Below are positions 12,801-27,800 of a stretch of DNA of 64,000 nt, piece by piece. Each line of letters opens with the position of its first letter. Position 1 is the first letter of the stretch. The notes under the pieces were generated by a model, which was not told the origin of the DNA, did no database searches, and saw only the letters and a program-made list of their open reading frames with translations. The DNA is from Plumapathes pennacea. Lineage: Eukaryota; Cnidaria; Anthozoa; Antipatharia; Myriopathidae. Position numbers and translations under genes: made by a program. The stretch is from NCBI GenBank assembly GCA_964036295.1, contig OZ038467.1:188501-252500 (forward strand). The letters run 5' to 3'.

Positions 12801-15800
12801 CTTGTCAAACAACCGAGAATTTACCAAAACCTCTGTGATAATGGTTCTGAACTGCAACAGATCAACTAGCAATTTAGGAATACAATGATAACCATCAAAG
12901 TAACTCCAGAAAACGTCTTCTTATATCTTCGTTTCTTCACGCGTATTCGCTGATGCTCAAATTTGGAAGTCAATTGTTGACACAGCATGACGGACTGATA
13001 CCCTGCGAGCAGAACCACCTTTCCCTTCCCCAAAGAAGCGAGAAGGAAAGGAGGCTCTGCCGAATTTGTGTCGTTTCTTTGTTGAGCATGCGCGAGAGGT
13101 TGCTTAGAAACGCTGACAATTCCACGTCAAAATGTGTCACTCAACGCGCGCAAGACAAACAAAGCGGGAAAAAAACATGTTTTTCAATGATGCAAGCTGA
13201 GTTGAGTTATAAAATCCCGACGAAAAAAGTGAAGAGACTTTGCCGTTCTTAAGAAAAAGATTCGTTCTGCCTGTGCTGTGGTATTTGTTTGGCGGGTGCA
13301 GTCAGCACCTACAAATAATTTACGGAGTTACCCTGCCTTCTTGAGAAGATAAGCCGTAAATCTACATACTAAATCTTCCAGAGTGTGCAAGCCATGCTTT
13401 AGGCGTGTGGATTCATTGACGAAAAGATTTTCAGTACTTTCTGTCGAAATGCGACAATTCAGAGACAAGTTCCGGTCTCTTGAGCCGAATGACAAAAGCG
13501 GCTACAACTCCGGAAAATTACTGTAAAAGATCCGCGAAGATTTTGCCTTTCGGTAGAAAACATCGCCAGAAATTCCGGACATTTTGCGTCCACGATTGCT
13601 TCCGGTCTTTCCCAGCGGCGTGCGGTATGAGCATGCGCCATTCACACATTCAACATTGTTACGTACTTTGCCTCAGTGGGGTGGGGGAGGGATGGGTTTC
13701 TCCGGTTCAAAAAGAGACTGCTACGTTTAGGAGACGTGCCGCTGAACGACCTAGTTGAAATTAGCTTTCGTTTGGTACAATTTTCATGCGATTTGGAGCT
13801 TCCCAGCCCAAAATATCAACATCCGAAGTCAGCGTATTTCACGGGAGGTATTCGCCATGGCTGGCTGTGAACTGCAAATTCAAACACAAAAAGTACACAT
13901 CGAATTTGCTCCAGGGGACTGACTGAGGCTTCACAGGAGATGTTCAATCCTTCGACAATCAGGTACGGGGTAGACATTTTGCGTTTTACCCAAGGTTCTT
14001 GTATTAAATGCAGCTTAAAAAGTGACAGTAGCCGGTTTTGAGCGTATTCTGCTATCAATCCCTTCTTACGTCGGCCGAAATTTTAAATTCAAAAAAGTAC
14101 ACATCGAATTTTACCGGAGATAAATATTTTTTGTGCTGTTGTGTTTAGGAAGCTTTCCTCTTCCGAATGCTGCCCAGACATTTTTACGAACGTGCTTCAG
14201 TTAAGCGAAAAGCACAATTTATTATCAGATCCCATACATTTCTTTGTTATTTCTTGAGCGGCTGTCAGCGTGAAACCTGATGCCTCTTCCGAGATGGCGC
14301 AACCGGATGTCTGAAATTTCTGGCGATGACGTTCCCGAGTGAAAAAAAAAATTGCTTGAACAGGTCGATGAGGAAAGGAAAGAGGAAATTCACATGACGT
14401 TGTTGACAACTCTTTGACAACGGGTATTGAGCGACTGCCCGCGTGTTCCGTTGGAAGAGATGCAAACGTGTCGCTTCCACAAAGGAAGGCCTGGAGAGCT
14501 TGAAGCTGATGCTTTTTCAGTTCCTTTCCAGGATATGTTCGACTTATTACTCGAGATACGCAATCAGGAGACACCGAAAAGTTGGACGCCATTGTTTGTC
14601 ACTGTGGACTCAGATATTGTCAACGGTCTTACCCAAACGCGCAGCCGCGAGTGTCAAAACTGGATGAACCAGTTTGACTAGTACCAACTCTTGGACGACG
14701 TGCTTAACAAAGAAACGACACGAATTCGGCAGAGCCTCCTTTCCTCCTCGCTTCTTTGGGGGAGAGAAAGGTGGTTCTGCTCGCAGGGTAGACGGACTGA
14801 CTGACTGACGCAGTCTTGACTGCAATAAGGTGGGACGCCAACCTTAAAGTACCACCGCAAAAACTACTTCGACAATCGCGTTATTGATTTTGTTGCGTTG
14901 TCCGTAATTTGATACTGCCCAAATTGGGAACAGAACGACTTCCATAGTTGGAATCCATTGTTGACAGCACCGGGACACGGGACACATTCCAGGCGGACTA
15001 ATCACATAAAGCTTCGCTTCGCGAGCTTAAAAACCCGTGACAGCCTGGAGTGCCTTTAACTTGTCGAAATGATGGTATCGTATGATTATGTTTGCTTCGC
15101 TTCGTTTAGTTTTGACCAGCAATAAAAAAAATTGTACACAACTGGAAGAAGAATGCAAAAGTGAATATAATTGAACAAAAACCGCAAGAGCGCAAGTAGA
15201 TGCCAACAAAAATCTCACGTTACATACTTGAAATTCAGCCCAGAAAATAAAAGGTTTCCACACCGCTTGCACGTGAACATTATCCAATGAAATTATAGAA
15301 TATTTGCCTGCACGTCAATCAAACTTCAAAATCCTAGAGGGGGATGTAATTAACCAATTGCCATGATACCCACGCTTGGCTCTCGGGTGAAAACAATTGG
15401 GCCGTTAGGCCCAGCATAAAATTCTTACTCAGTAAGGACGTGCCGATTCTTATTGTGTATACGAGATAGATATTCAAACAAAATTCTCAACCAATCTGTT
15501 TGGGTGAAGGAATATCTCACTTTTTGACTGCCATATTTTCTTTTATTTCAAAACCTGATGCAATCCCCCTACTATAACCGCAGTAGTGTGTTCAGACCGA
15601 ACGTTTGTCCTGAAAAGAAGCAGTTGCTATTTACACAATTCATGTACTTACTTGTCCTGAAGCATTTGTTTCTCACAGATCTAATCTGCTGTCCATTAAG
15701 TGCCATGTTGTACACTTGAAGGCAGGAGATGGCTCCTCGGAAATACCGGGGATCACGCAGCCTTCTACCCATCACGGCGGGGTAGTTTGTGGCCAAGGGG

Positions 15801-18800
15801 TATCTCCCAAGCTTCATTGTTAAAAACAATTATTATTTTAGTCAAATATTTTGGTAATCAAACTTATAAGCTGCTCTGTGGTTGTCAGGGTTACTAAAGT
15901 TATAAAGTTTTATAGCTAAAGTAACGGTCTTACTGTTTACTTCTTCTAGCAATAGCAGATTAGTTAATACTGTATAATTGCATATCTTCTGGTTGCTAAT
16001 ACCAGTCTTAGACTCTTGTTACGTTATTGTACCTTTCTTTGCGCAACTGGCACTCCCTTAACCCAGAGTACACCTCGCCCAGTTCGTCCATCGTACGTAA
16101 CAGCCACGTAGTTCCACTTTCTCATCTTAATAGCACTGCTTCTGATGCTTTTGACGCGCTTAGGTTTACGCGGAGATAGCCTCGCGAACAGCTGCCCTCT
16201 CCTAGACCCTCCCACAATCCAAAAATGAACTCCATTCCAGCTGTTCTTCCTGTAGTGGAAGATAGGTCCTGAACCCATGGGCTTCACCCAGACACTTATG
16301 GTGATAGAGTTCTTCGTGTCCAAATTGCCATTGTTGGGGAAGTAGACGTAGCTGTTTGGGAGACCACGGAACATTTCGGCTCCAGAAGGAAGTCCGTCAG
16401 GACCAGTAGCTGGTCGAACATTACGCAAACGGGCTGGTATGTTTCTACTACGAGAGATGTCTCTTCCACCGGTAACTCCGCTAAGAGGATAGATGGCAAC
16501 AGCGGGAGGAACAGCTGCGTAAAAACCAAGTTCATTAATTGTATACGCGCAGCTTAGTTTCATTGAGATAGCACTAAGGACCCGTTAAAAACCTATTCAC
16601 ATAAGAATGTGCTGGCGTGCCTACCTACTGGAGCAGGTTTGGTCGGTTTTGGGCCCACTGAAGGTTTTGAAGGTGCAGTAGGTACAACCGGTGCTGGAGC
16701 AGGAGCTGGTAAAAAGTATAAACACACAAATAAGTACTTCCAGTTTACAAAACTTTTTCTAAAACGTATAATCACATGTAGTATTGTTTGCACAAATCTG
16801 CGCTTATTTAACAACTGCGTAAGTGCATAAATATCTTTAATGGTTGAGAAGCGCACCTATCTTGAGGCACTTCTTGCTGGCCTGTTTGATCTGCAACTGA
16901 TTCAGAGCCACACTGTACACCTGAACACAGGAGATTTTTCCACGGAAGAACCGACGACCGCCTTTTAATGCACCAACCCTTGCAGGATAGTTTGTTGCTA
17001 ATTCCATTTTACCAGCGGTTTTACTTGCAATTGGGTTTCCATTCAACCATAAAATTGCCATTCCCGTATTCTGGTCATACGTCAGACCCACGAAGCTCCA
17101 AGCTTTGTATTTCATGGGACGCCTTCGCCCACTGATTGGGACAATCCGCCTGCCACTACGACTAACGAGAGTAGCTGAAAGCAATCTCCTTGACTTCATA
17201 CGAAGTGAGACTCCGATAATTCCTCGCCGATTATATTGGAAAATTGGCCCAGATTTTCCACCATGGTACACCCAAGCTAGGACAGTAATAGACCTCTTCG
17301 TGTCCAATCGACCTGTGTTTGGGAATTCTACAAAACTGTTCGGTTCGCCAAAGAAACGTGTGGCTCCCTGGGGACGGCCATCAGGACCGGCGCAGGGCGG
17401 GGCGTTACTGACCTTGCCCAATGGGTTTCTGTTTGGACTCAAGTCGCGACCTTTGTTTGGTCCGTCCAGTGGATAATAGGCTACCAGCTGAGGTAGAGCT
17501 AAAGGAGATTACGATGATTACTGCTGTGGTAAAGTTGCACTGGAAAGTTTCTACAAACAAATAGTGACCCTACAAAATTGCATTAAACTCTCTTATTTTA
17601 GTAGCTAAGATACGGGCGAAAAGTTTGAAAATGATCAAACTTGTTGTGTCACAAATTGTCCGCAGTTTCCCCTATGGCATTATGTACGATTGTAGAGATA
17701 AGAGTTTAAGGCTGGTTTTCCCAACGAAGTAAGCGTGAGCGACAGAAGAGCCACAGAAAGTTTCCATTCCATATCCTTATGCTTGTGTCACACTGTCGCT
17801 TTCTTGTGTTTATGCGCTAATGAAAAATCGCATTTAACATTTGTTCACTTACGCAAGAGTCTACTGGAAGTAGAAAAAGGTTTCAATCTGTCGCAAAGGA
17901 GAAGACCATAACGAACCATGTTGTCAAGCGGTACATCACTTATTGAAAAACCTCTTTCTCAAGATTTCTGTTGCAAAATATGTTCAAAACTTGTTTTTGT
18001 TTTGTTTTGTGAGTATTTATTCTTTATAGCATTTTTAGACATTTTAATTAACTCCACGCAATAAGTATATTTTATAGAGGAAACTAAATTTGAGTAGTGA
18101 TCATTTTGCTCAGCGAGCATAAGCCGAGAATTTACCTGGTGTTGGCGTTGTTGGTGCAGGAGGTCGAGTTATCACTCCTGGAAAATAAAGGAAAATGTTA
18201 TCAAGTTTCGACGGCTTAAAACAACAATATCACTACAACATGAATTCCTATGTTATATTATTGCACTTCCGGACTAGAAATAATTACTGAGCTAATCGAG
18301 AACTTCTTGTGACTTAGGGCTGATATGGTATTGGGATCTGTATTATACCACATACCTTTCCGGAAGCATCGTTTCTTGACAGTTGCTATTTGAGGGCCAT
18401 TGAGTGCCACTCCATAAACTTGCAAGCACGAGATGCGTCCACGGAAGGGCTGTCTTCCCTTGTACTTTTTCCCCATAATAGCGGGAGACTTGGTAGCCAG
18501 TCGAATCCTCTTGCCTATATTCCTCTGTGCTACAGGAAATGAGTTTATCCAGACCCTAGCGAGTCCTGTTAGCCCGTTGTATGTAGCGCCGACATAATTC
18601 CAGGCATTAGGCTTGACCTTGTTGCTCGTCACCGCCTTAATAACCCTTTTGCGCTCATCCTTGAAGTTGACAAAAATTGCTCGAGGAGAAATCATCCACA
18701 TATGAACTCCATAACCCCTGGGATTATAGTGCAATATAGGACCTGGACTCTGAGGAAATATCCAGACTAAAATAGACATGCTAGTCTTTGTGTTCAAGCC

Positions 18801-21800
18801 TCTGTTATTTGGGAAGTAAACGTAACTGTTTGGAGTTCCTGAAAACTTGAACGACCCGGATGGTTGACCATCGGGACCTTTTGATAAAACAACGCCGAAT
18901 GGTCTCCCGGGTACATTGCGAAGTGGTCCTATGTCCCGGCCTTGGTTAACACCGTCAAGGGGATATACAGCAACCGGCGACGGAACAACTGAAATAGAAA
19001 GCAAATCGGGTAACAATAATAGTTTTGCGATAATGATTGCTGGAACTTGAGGCAACTATACTCAAACTGACCAGGAGTAGAAGGGTTTCATGCTTGAGCC
19101 GCACTTGGATTATAATGTTAAAGAAAACTTCTTGCTTCTTATTTCGAGATCCCATTCTCAGAAACTCTACCAAATACTACAGTAAGAAAGTAACTAATCT
19201 TCTTCGATGCGATTCGTGCGATGTAACTAAGGAATGTAGACTCACCAACTGGCGTAGTAGCTGTTGGCCTTGTTAAGACTCCAGGAACCGTTGGCTTTTG
19301 TTTACCTGCAAGAAAAATCAAAAACAAAAACAAAAATAAAAACAAAAAAGAAAGTAACAAAAAATAGGTTGTACACATCTCGAATTGTTTCGCGAAGTCA
19401 ATTTAAGTCATGGCATATCACGTGGTAATATGAAGTAATCACCGTGTGCTGATTCTCGACTCAGAAAAAGAAAACGAAAACAAACAAGCAAACAAACTCC
19501 GTTTTTAAGCTCGCCGCAGCCGCGAGCAAATACACCGAAATAGTCCTGAACGCTGTGAACAAAACCGCAATAATATTGTAAACAAGTCTCGCGCTACATT
19601 CCTCGCTTTTAATTTATATTTGTTACAGAGTGCGAATACTCGAAAGCCTCGTAGAAGAAACGCGTTCAGTAAAAAATTCATAAGTATTGAAGCGAAGGCT
19701 TTTCTTTTTATAGCTAAAATACGGTATGTGTGGGTGCGTGAATGTGTATGGGTTGAAGTAAAGTGCGTGAAATGTCAAAGTCAAAACGCATGTCCTGAGA
19801 AAAAGCCATCAAATTACCAGGTGATAAACAAGAATAATCACAGTAATCAGGAGAACTGGAAGTACTTACCTGGATTAAAGCATAGTCTTCTTGCTGCACT
19901 GATCTGGCCTGACGTCAAAGCAACGTTGTAAATTTGAAGACAACTGATCTTTCCTCTGTAGAAGCGCTTATCTCCTATCCTTGCTCCCATTCTCACCGGG
20001 TAATTAGTAGCCAGTTTTATTTTGCCAATAGTTCTTTGTGCAACAAGCTTGGAGTTGACAAAGAGTCGGGCCACACCAGTTCCCTGGTCATACGTTGCAG
20101 CTACAAAACTCCACACTCCAGGTTTTATTCCACCAGTAGCCAAAGGATTTGTAAATTTCTTCGTACGACGCACAAAACGAACAAATAAGACATTTGCACG
20201 AACCATCCAAAGATGGACGCCAAAGCCATTGGGGTTGTAATTAAGTATCGGACCCGCTTGTCCTTCGGGATTTATAAAGGCTAATATAGTAACAGAGTTC
20301 TGTGGGTCCAGGCGGCCTCCCGTGTTGGGGAACTCGATATAGCTGCTTTGTTTTCCGCGGAATTTTATCGAGCCTCCGGGAGATCCATCTGGTCCTTGAG
20401 CTAACTTGACGTTTGTAGCCCTGCCAGGTGAGTTTTTCAGAGGGCCTATATCCGTCGCACCATACTTTTTGTTTAAGGGGAAGAATGCCATTGCAGGGGG
20501 AAGAGCTGTACACAAGAAAAATATAAAATCATTTCACATGTATTCAGTAATTCAATTATGCTCTTAGTGATAAACGATGGGATCAGAATGTGTTCAAAAC
20601 TGTAAATGGAACAATGAACATGATAAGCATGGCGTTGACTGTATCAAATACACCAATATGCATTTGCACATTAAGGCCCAGGTCAACCGTCCAACTCAAT
20701 GCAAATTAGCTCAAACAATAGCTTTTGCTCATTTGCATTGCGTTCGACTCACGTTTTATCCGGGCCTGAGTTGATATTTGACATTATACTTTGATAACCA
20801 ATGTTCTCCGAGAGTTTAATCATGCTGGATATGTCCGTTGCAATTGATATAGAATTTCGTCTGACAGAAGATTCAAAACATTGGCATAAATTTATTGCAT
20901 TTGACTGCGTGTAACTTCACTTACGTGTGGACGGCTTGGTAGGTCGTGGGGTGGGTTTTGGTTGACCTGATAAAAAGATAATTAGTTAAGTTTTGTGATT
21001 CATTTGTTCATGTATTTTTGGCTAAAGCAAACCCGCAGCATGATGAATACAATCATATCTCACCATCTTTTGAAAAGTTTCCCAAAAGACTTCTAATTTC
21101 ACAATTTCTCATTTATTTTCAAAATTAAATTATCTTACCTGGTGGAAAACAAATGTTTTTGACCTTCTTAATCTGAGGTCCACTCAAAGCATCGCTGTAT
21201 ATTTGTACACATGCAATCCTTCCCTTGTATGGAGTGCGATACTTAGGACCACCTCCCAGACGCACAGTGTTCTTTGTTGCCAGCTGAATCCAACCAATAT
21301 TTTTAGATTTCTGTGGCCTAGATTCCCGCCAAATACTTGCTATTCCTCTTCTTTGGTCATAAGTTACACCGATGTAGTACCACTGTCGTAACGTGACCCG
21401 ACGGCGCGGAGTTTGCACAGTTTTGCCAGGCTTATTTGTTCGACGTTTGAAATAAACTCGAAGAGCACCTGTCCTTGTGATACCGAGCCTAACTCCACCT
21501 GAACGATATTCCAACACTGTTCCGGGTCCTTCTGGAAAGACCCAAGCAAGAATTGTGATGGAGTTCTTTGTATCAAGGCTACCGCTGTTTGGAAAGTCAG
21601 CATATGCACTTGGCCGCCGAGTGAAGTAGAACGAGTTTCCAGGCCGTCCATTTGGTCCAGGAGCCGCTTTAACGTTGAATAAACGACCGGGCCGGTTTCT
21701 CCGAGGCCCAATATCTCTACCAAGCGTCTTCTGGCTGAGTGGATATATAGCGACGGGTCTGGGAAATTCTATAAAATAGTTGAAAAGCGCATATACTATA

Positions 21801-24800
21801 AGCGTCCGTTTCGCAAACTAAAAGGAATTAAGATCGATGCAATAAACTGAGAGCCTACAAACTACAAAACATAAGAAGTAGCCCAACGCTTGTATAATTA
21901 ACAATATGAAATTATGTATATATGTTACAGCTTTACAGACTACTTTAAAGACTTTTATTTTTATTTTTACTTCTATTTAAGTACCGACCACGACAAACGT
22001 AACCTACGATTCAAATACACGGGCTGGTAATTTTTGTAGTTTCGTGAGACTACAACACATTTTGGCGATTTGGGAAAGTACATGGCAGTTTGATTACGTT
22101 GGTTTTGTGTTTACTACGCTTTCGGCTTGGTACGAACGAGTTTAGTGGCATTCTTTACCAAGTAGGACCAAACGAAAAACATAAATGAGATATAATTACG
22201 ATATAAGTGTCGGTGGTATTTCTTCGCTTCTTCGAAGTGAAATTAAACGCGAACTATTGTGACTCTGTAATTGGCGGTGTACTTTCAGTGGTTTTGGTTT
22301 TTGACAGTCATCCGAAAACGGCTTAAAAAGGGTAACATTGCTCACACATGGCGTCTAACAGTTTTACCTATTTACCTACCATAACCTCGTCGATTGCAAA
22401 GCTGCACCCGAAAGGTAAGCGCTAAGGCTGACAGCAATCATCTTTAGAATTTTTTTCGCAAACAATTTTTACGGAAAAGTGTTTTTTGGCGGGATTTTGG
22501 GAAATCACAAAAATAAAATAATTATTTTCCACCAACATTTCGTACCACGTGATTACTCACTTTGCTTCTTTATTGGTTTTCCTGTTGGTTTAAGATTTCC
22601 TCCAGCTCCTGAAACAAGAAAATAAATCATGTCAAACTTGCATGGACGCCACCAAAGAACAAATAACATATATATCCAAAACATTTTTACGTTAGTGCTC
22701 GATGTGTTAAAAACACTAAATGTAAAAAGACTTGTGTGAAGTGTCTCATTTAACCGCACCGTACATGACGGACACATAATGAAACCGTGATAGTAAATTC
22801 TGCAAATAAATTGATTAATAATCAAGACGAACATCTTATATTTTATCCAATTCCAGGCTCAGGTTACCTTTACATGCTTTTTGCTTGATACTGCGAACTA
22901 TTTGGGGCAAAAGAGCAAAATTTGTTGTATACACATGACGGGGATCCTTAGCCATTGTCAGCAACTCGCTTCGGTCGAATTTGGCTCCAACACCAATTGC
23001 AAACACCTGCAAAAAAAGATTAACAAAGACTAAGGAATCTCACTAGCGAAAATGATTTAAAGCAGTTTTAAAGCAACAAAAAGGGCCTATATGTTGATAC
23101 AAGCAAGGAACATGAACATTATATATCTTGTTTTTTTATCACGTACAAAAAGCAGGCCTGTTGCAGTTTTTGTAGAATCTGTCTCAACCACAATACTTAG
23201 TTGAATATTTACAGTTTGCATTTGTCTGTGAATGCTTCGTTTCACGAACTTTTATCAGGACTGAACATAAACAATCTAAATATCCCGTTTCGGTTTACTC
23301 CAATATAATATAAAAATAGTATTGTGACGGACCGTCAACAAAAATTAACTTAAACTCTGACAGTCATGTCGTTTGGCTCTAGTTTTAATGCTGAAATGAT
23401 GTTTGGATTCTTTTTAAAATAACTTATAATCAGAAACATGACATAACTCCTTGAGTATTCACTGGAAACGACTGGCAATACGATGTCAAAAGAGTTACAT
23501 TTATCCATATATGGCCTGTCCAAGTAGTTAAATCTATCCATATATGGACTTAAAGTGCACATAAGCCCAAAAATGATATCTTCACAATCGATTCTACATA
23601 AAGTAAATAGTTGACTATTAGATTATATTCTGTGTTTCAACATTGCGCCTATAAGTTATAGAGGTTTATATTTCGAATATGGTAATGACGTGATGTCAAA
23701 GGAGTAATTCAATGTTATTTCTTTCTCTTCGTGATTGGAACTGTTTCCAGTTTCATACAAAGTATTTGGTAAAATCATTTACACAGAATTAAAATATAAA
23801 ATGGACGTTGATAAAATGTCAATTATCTCTGCCAACGAGACTTTGTATAATGAATTATTCCTTCTTTGACGTCACGTCATTACCATATTCACAATATAAA
23901 CCTTTATAACTCAAAGGCGCAACGTTAAAACGCAGACTTATTTCCGTCATGTAGATTCGATTGTAAAGATATCATTTTTGGGCTTATGTGCAATTTAAAA
24001 CCTACCTCTACACCCGCGGCTGCTAATTTCTGAGTACCACTAATGACAGGATCGCCGGATTTGCCATCCGTTAGGACAACCAGAGCCTTCTTACGGTTGC
24101 TTGAGGAAAATAGTTTCTTTGCTGTGAAACCTAAGGCCAGTCCTGTTAGAGTTCCACCTCCTGGGAGTTGCAACTTTCGGATAGCTCTCTTCAGCTGTCG
24201 GGGCCTTGGGTACTGGTTAAAACCAAACACTACTCGGCGACCATTGGAGTACAGTACAATCCCCACTCGTACATATCGGCTTGAGATAGTAAATGAGTCA
24301 CTCATCTGTATGATAAAGTCCTTTACTCTTTTAAAGTTTTTCCTTCCAACAGTGCTTGATCCATCAATTAAGAATCCCAGGTCGAGCTTGGCTTTGCACA
24401 CTATCAAGAAAAAATATCATACTCTAAGTATTGTACACGACGTTATTTTTTATATTTATTTATTCTTTCTTTCATCATCCTGAACAACTTAAACGTAACA
24501 TACCAGCTCAATTCACATTACAAATTTTCATTAAGTTATCATTAAACCCTGTTTCATACCTCGTGATGGTTTTGGAGTTCCCGGAACTTTTGAGCCGCCA
24601 GGTCTTGTGGGCGTTATCACAGGGGTTGCAGGCTGCGTGGGGACAGGAGTGGGCTTTGGTTTACGAACCACTGTAAAACCTGTGCCAAGATAATCAAGTT
24701 CAACAAATATACTATAGCGCACATTGAGGAAAGAGTTTGATCCAAATTCGTCCAACAAGCAACCTACCTGGCGGTATGGTAACGCATGGCAAGCCAGTAG

Positions 24801-27800
24801 TTGGTTTTATGCCTGGGCGCATGACGCATGGCTTCTTAGGTCCACCTGGTCCTCCCGGTCCACCTGGGCCTCCAGGTCCGCCAGGACCGCCCGGTCCACC
24901 GGGACCTCCTGGCGTACCGGGTGGTCGTGTAGTTGGACCACCAGGTCCTCCAGGTCCTCCAGGTCCTCCTGGGCCTCCCGGGCCACCTGGGCCTCCAGGT
25001 TTCCCTGGAGGTGCCGTAGTGGGTCCTCCTGGTCCACCTGGACCACCAGGTCCCCCAGGTCCCCCAGGCCCACCAGGCCCACCTGGTCCACCTGGCCCAC
25101 CTGGCCCTCCTGGTCCTCCTGGTTTTCCTGGTGGTTTGGTTGTCGGGCCTCCTGGGCCACCAGGACCACCTGGACCCCCGGGCCCTCCAGGTTTTCCTGG
25201 AGCTTTTGTAGTTGGACCTCCTGGACCACCCGGCCCACCTGGGCCCCCAGGACCTCCTGGTCCACCAGGTCCACCAGGTCCACCCGGACCACCAGGTGAT
25301 CCTGGCCGTTTTGTTGTAGGACCCCCTGGCCCTCCTGGTCCTCCTGGTCCACCAGGTCCCCCTGGTTTACCGGGAGCTTTAGTTTTCGGTCCTCCTGGTC
25401 CTCCTGGGCCACCAGGTCCGCCTGGACCTCCAGGACCACCTGGACCTCCAGGACCGCCTGGGCCTCCTGGACTTCCTGGTTTTCGTTTAGTTGGTGTAGT
25501 AGGTCTGGTTGGCACCCCAGGCTTAGCAGTTGTTGGTCCGCCTGGCCCGCCGGGTCCTCCTGGTCCTCCTGGTCCTCCAGGACCTCCAGGACCTCCAGGA
25601 CCTCCGGGTCCACCTGGCCCACCTGGTCCACCTGGACTGCCTGGTTTCTTCGTTGGAGCTGTAGGTTGACCTGGTTTAGGTGTTGGTGGACCACCTGGTC
25701 CCCCAGGCCCCCCAGGACCACCTGGTCCACCTGGACCTCCAGGCTTCCCTGGTGATCCAGGCCCACCAGGTCCCCCAGGTCCTCCTGGGCTACCAGGTTT
25801 CTTCGTTGGAGTTGTTGCTGGTTTCGGTTGACCAGGTTTAGCAGTTGTTGGTCCTCCAGGTCCTCCAGGACCCCCGGGTCCCCCTGGTCCACCAGGTCCA
25901 CCAGGGCCACCGGGTCCACCAGGCCCACCTGGATTGCCAGGAGCATATCTTGTTGGCGTTGTCTTAGCGCCAGGGCGAGGTTTCGTGGGACCACCAGGTC
26001 CTCCAGGTCCACCTGGTCCACCTGGGCCTCCAGGCCCTCCTGGTCCTCCCGGTCCACCTGGTCCTCCTGGTGATCCGGGAGCCTTAGTTGGTTTTGTTGT
26101 TTGACCCTTTGGTTTGGTTGCTGGTCCACCTGGTCCTCCTGGACCACCTGGTCCACCTGGTCCTCCTGGACCACCCGGTCCACCTGGACCTCCTGGACCA
26201 CCTGGGGAACCTGGCTTTCTCTTAGTTGGAGTTGTAGCTGTAGTAACACCTTTGATAGTTGGCTTAGTTTTCGGCCCGCCTGGACCACCAGGGCCACCAG
26301 GGCCACCAGGTCCTCCAGGTCCTCCAGGTCCTCCAGGTCCTCCGGGACTTCCTGGGCTTCCAGGCTTAGATGTAGGTTTGGTTGCCGGTTTAGCAGGAAC
26401 TCCAGGTTTAGTTGTTGGCTCCTTTGTTGGTCCACCAGGACCTCCTGGCCCTCCTGGTCCTCCAGGACCTCCAGGACCTCCAGGACCTCCAGGTCCTCCA
26501 GGTCCACCTGGTCCACCTGGACCTCCAGGCCCACCTGGTCCTCCTGGTCCACTTGGTCCACCTGGCCCACCTGGGCTTCCTGGACGCTTTTTAGTAGGAG
26601 TGGTTGGTTGTGTGGGCAAACCAGGTTTAGCTGTAGTTGGACCTCCGGGCCCACCTGGTCCACCTGGTCCACCAGGTCCACCCGGACCACCTGGGCCTCC
26701 TGGTCCACCAGGGCCGCCAGGTTTTCCAGGTCGCTTTTTAGTGGGAGTTGTCGGCTGTGTTGGAAGACCTGGACGAGGTGTAGGCTTGCCTCCAGGTCCT
26801 CCAGGTCCACCAGGTCCACCTGGTCCCCCTGGTCCCCCTGGTCCTCCAGGGCCTCCAGGGCCAGATGGTCCACCTGGTCCCCCAGGTTTTCCTGGCCTTC
26901 GAGTAGGCCTAGTACGTTTGGTTGGTACTCCTGGTTTTGGAGTTGTTTTACCACCGGGTCCCCCAGGGCCTCCAGGACCTCCTGGACCTCCAGGTCCACC
27001 GGGCCCTCCAGGTCCACCAGGACCACCTGGCTTACCCGGTGACTTAGTTGTAGGTCCTTTTGGTCCACCAGGTCCACCAGGGCCTCCAGGACCACCAGGG
27101 CCTCCTGGACCCCCTGGCTTTCCAGGCGGCTTCGTTGTGGGCCCAGCTGGACCTCCAGGTCCTCCAGGACCTCCGGGTCCTCCTGGTCCTCCTGGTCCAC
27201 CTGGTCCTCCTGGGCCTGCAGGTCCACCTGGTCCACCTGGGCCTCCTGGTCCACCAGGACCTCCTGGTTTACCAGGAGGATTTTTGGTAGGTTTTGTGGG
27301 TTTTGTGGGCGCTCCTGGTGATTGCGTTGTTGGTCCACCAGGTCCACCAGGACCACCGGGACCTCCAGGGCCACCCGGACCTCCTGGCCCTGCAGGGCCT
27401 CCAGGGCCTCCAGGACCTCCAGGGCCCCCAGGACCACCTGGACCTCCAGGTCCACCTGGTTTACCTGGTGGCTTCTTAGTTGGCTTTGTGGGTCGCGTTG
27501 GAATGTTTGTTTTGGCAGTTGAAGGTCCTCCAGGTCCACCGGGACCTCCAGGTCCACCGGGTCCCCCAGGCCCACCTGGTCCTCCAGGTCCTCCCGGTCC
27601 TCCGGGTCCTCCAGGTCCTCCAGGTCCTCCAGGTCCACCAGGTTTTCCTGGCTTTTTTGTAGGCCGCGTTGGTCTAGTTGTTTTTCCTGGGAGAGGAGTC
27701 GTTTTTCCACCAGGACCCCCAGGTCCTCCTGGCCCTCCTGGACCTCCAGGCCCCCCGGGGCCACCAGGGCCACCCGGTCCCCCAGGGGTTCCTGGCTTTT

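Noticed and set aside
12953-14860. Several short frames of 60-131 codons
   Set aside because: They lie in the arms of the inverted-repeat element, mirror each other, and show no domain.
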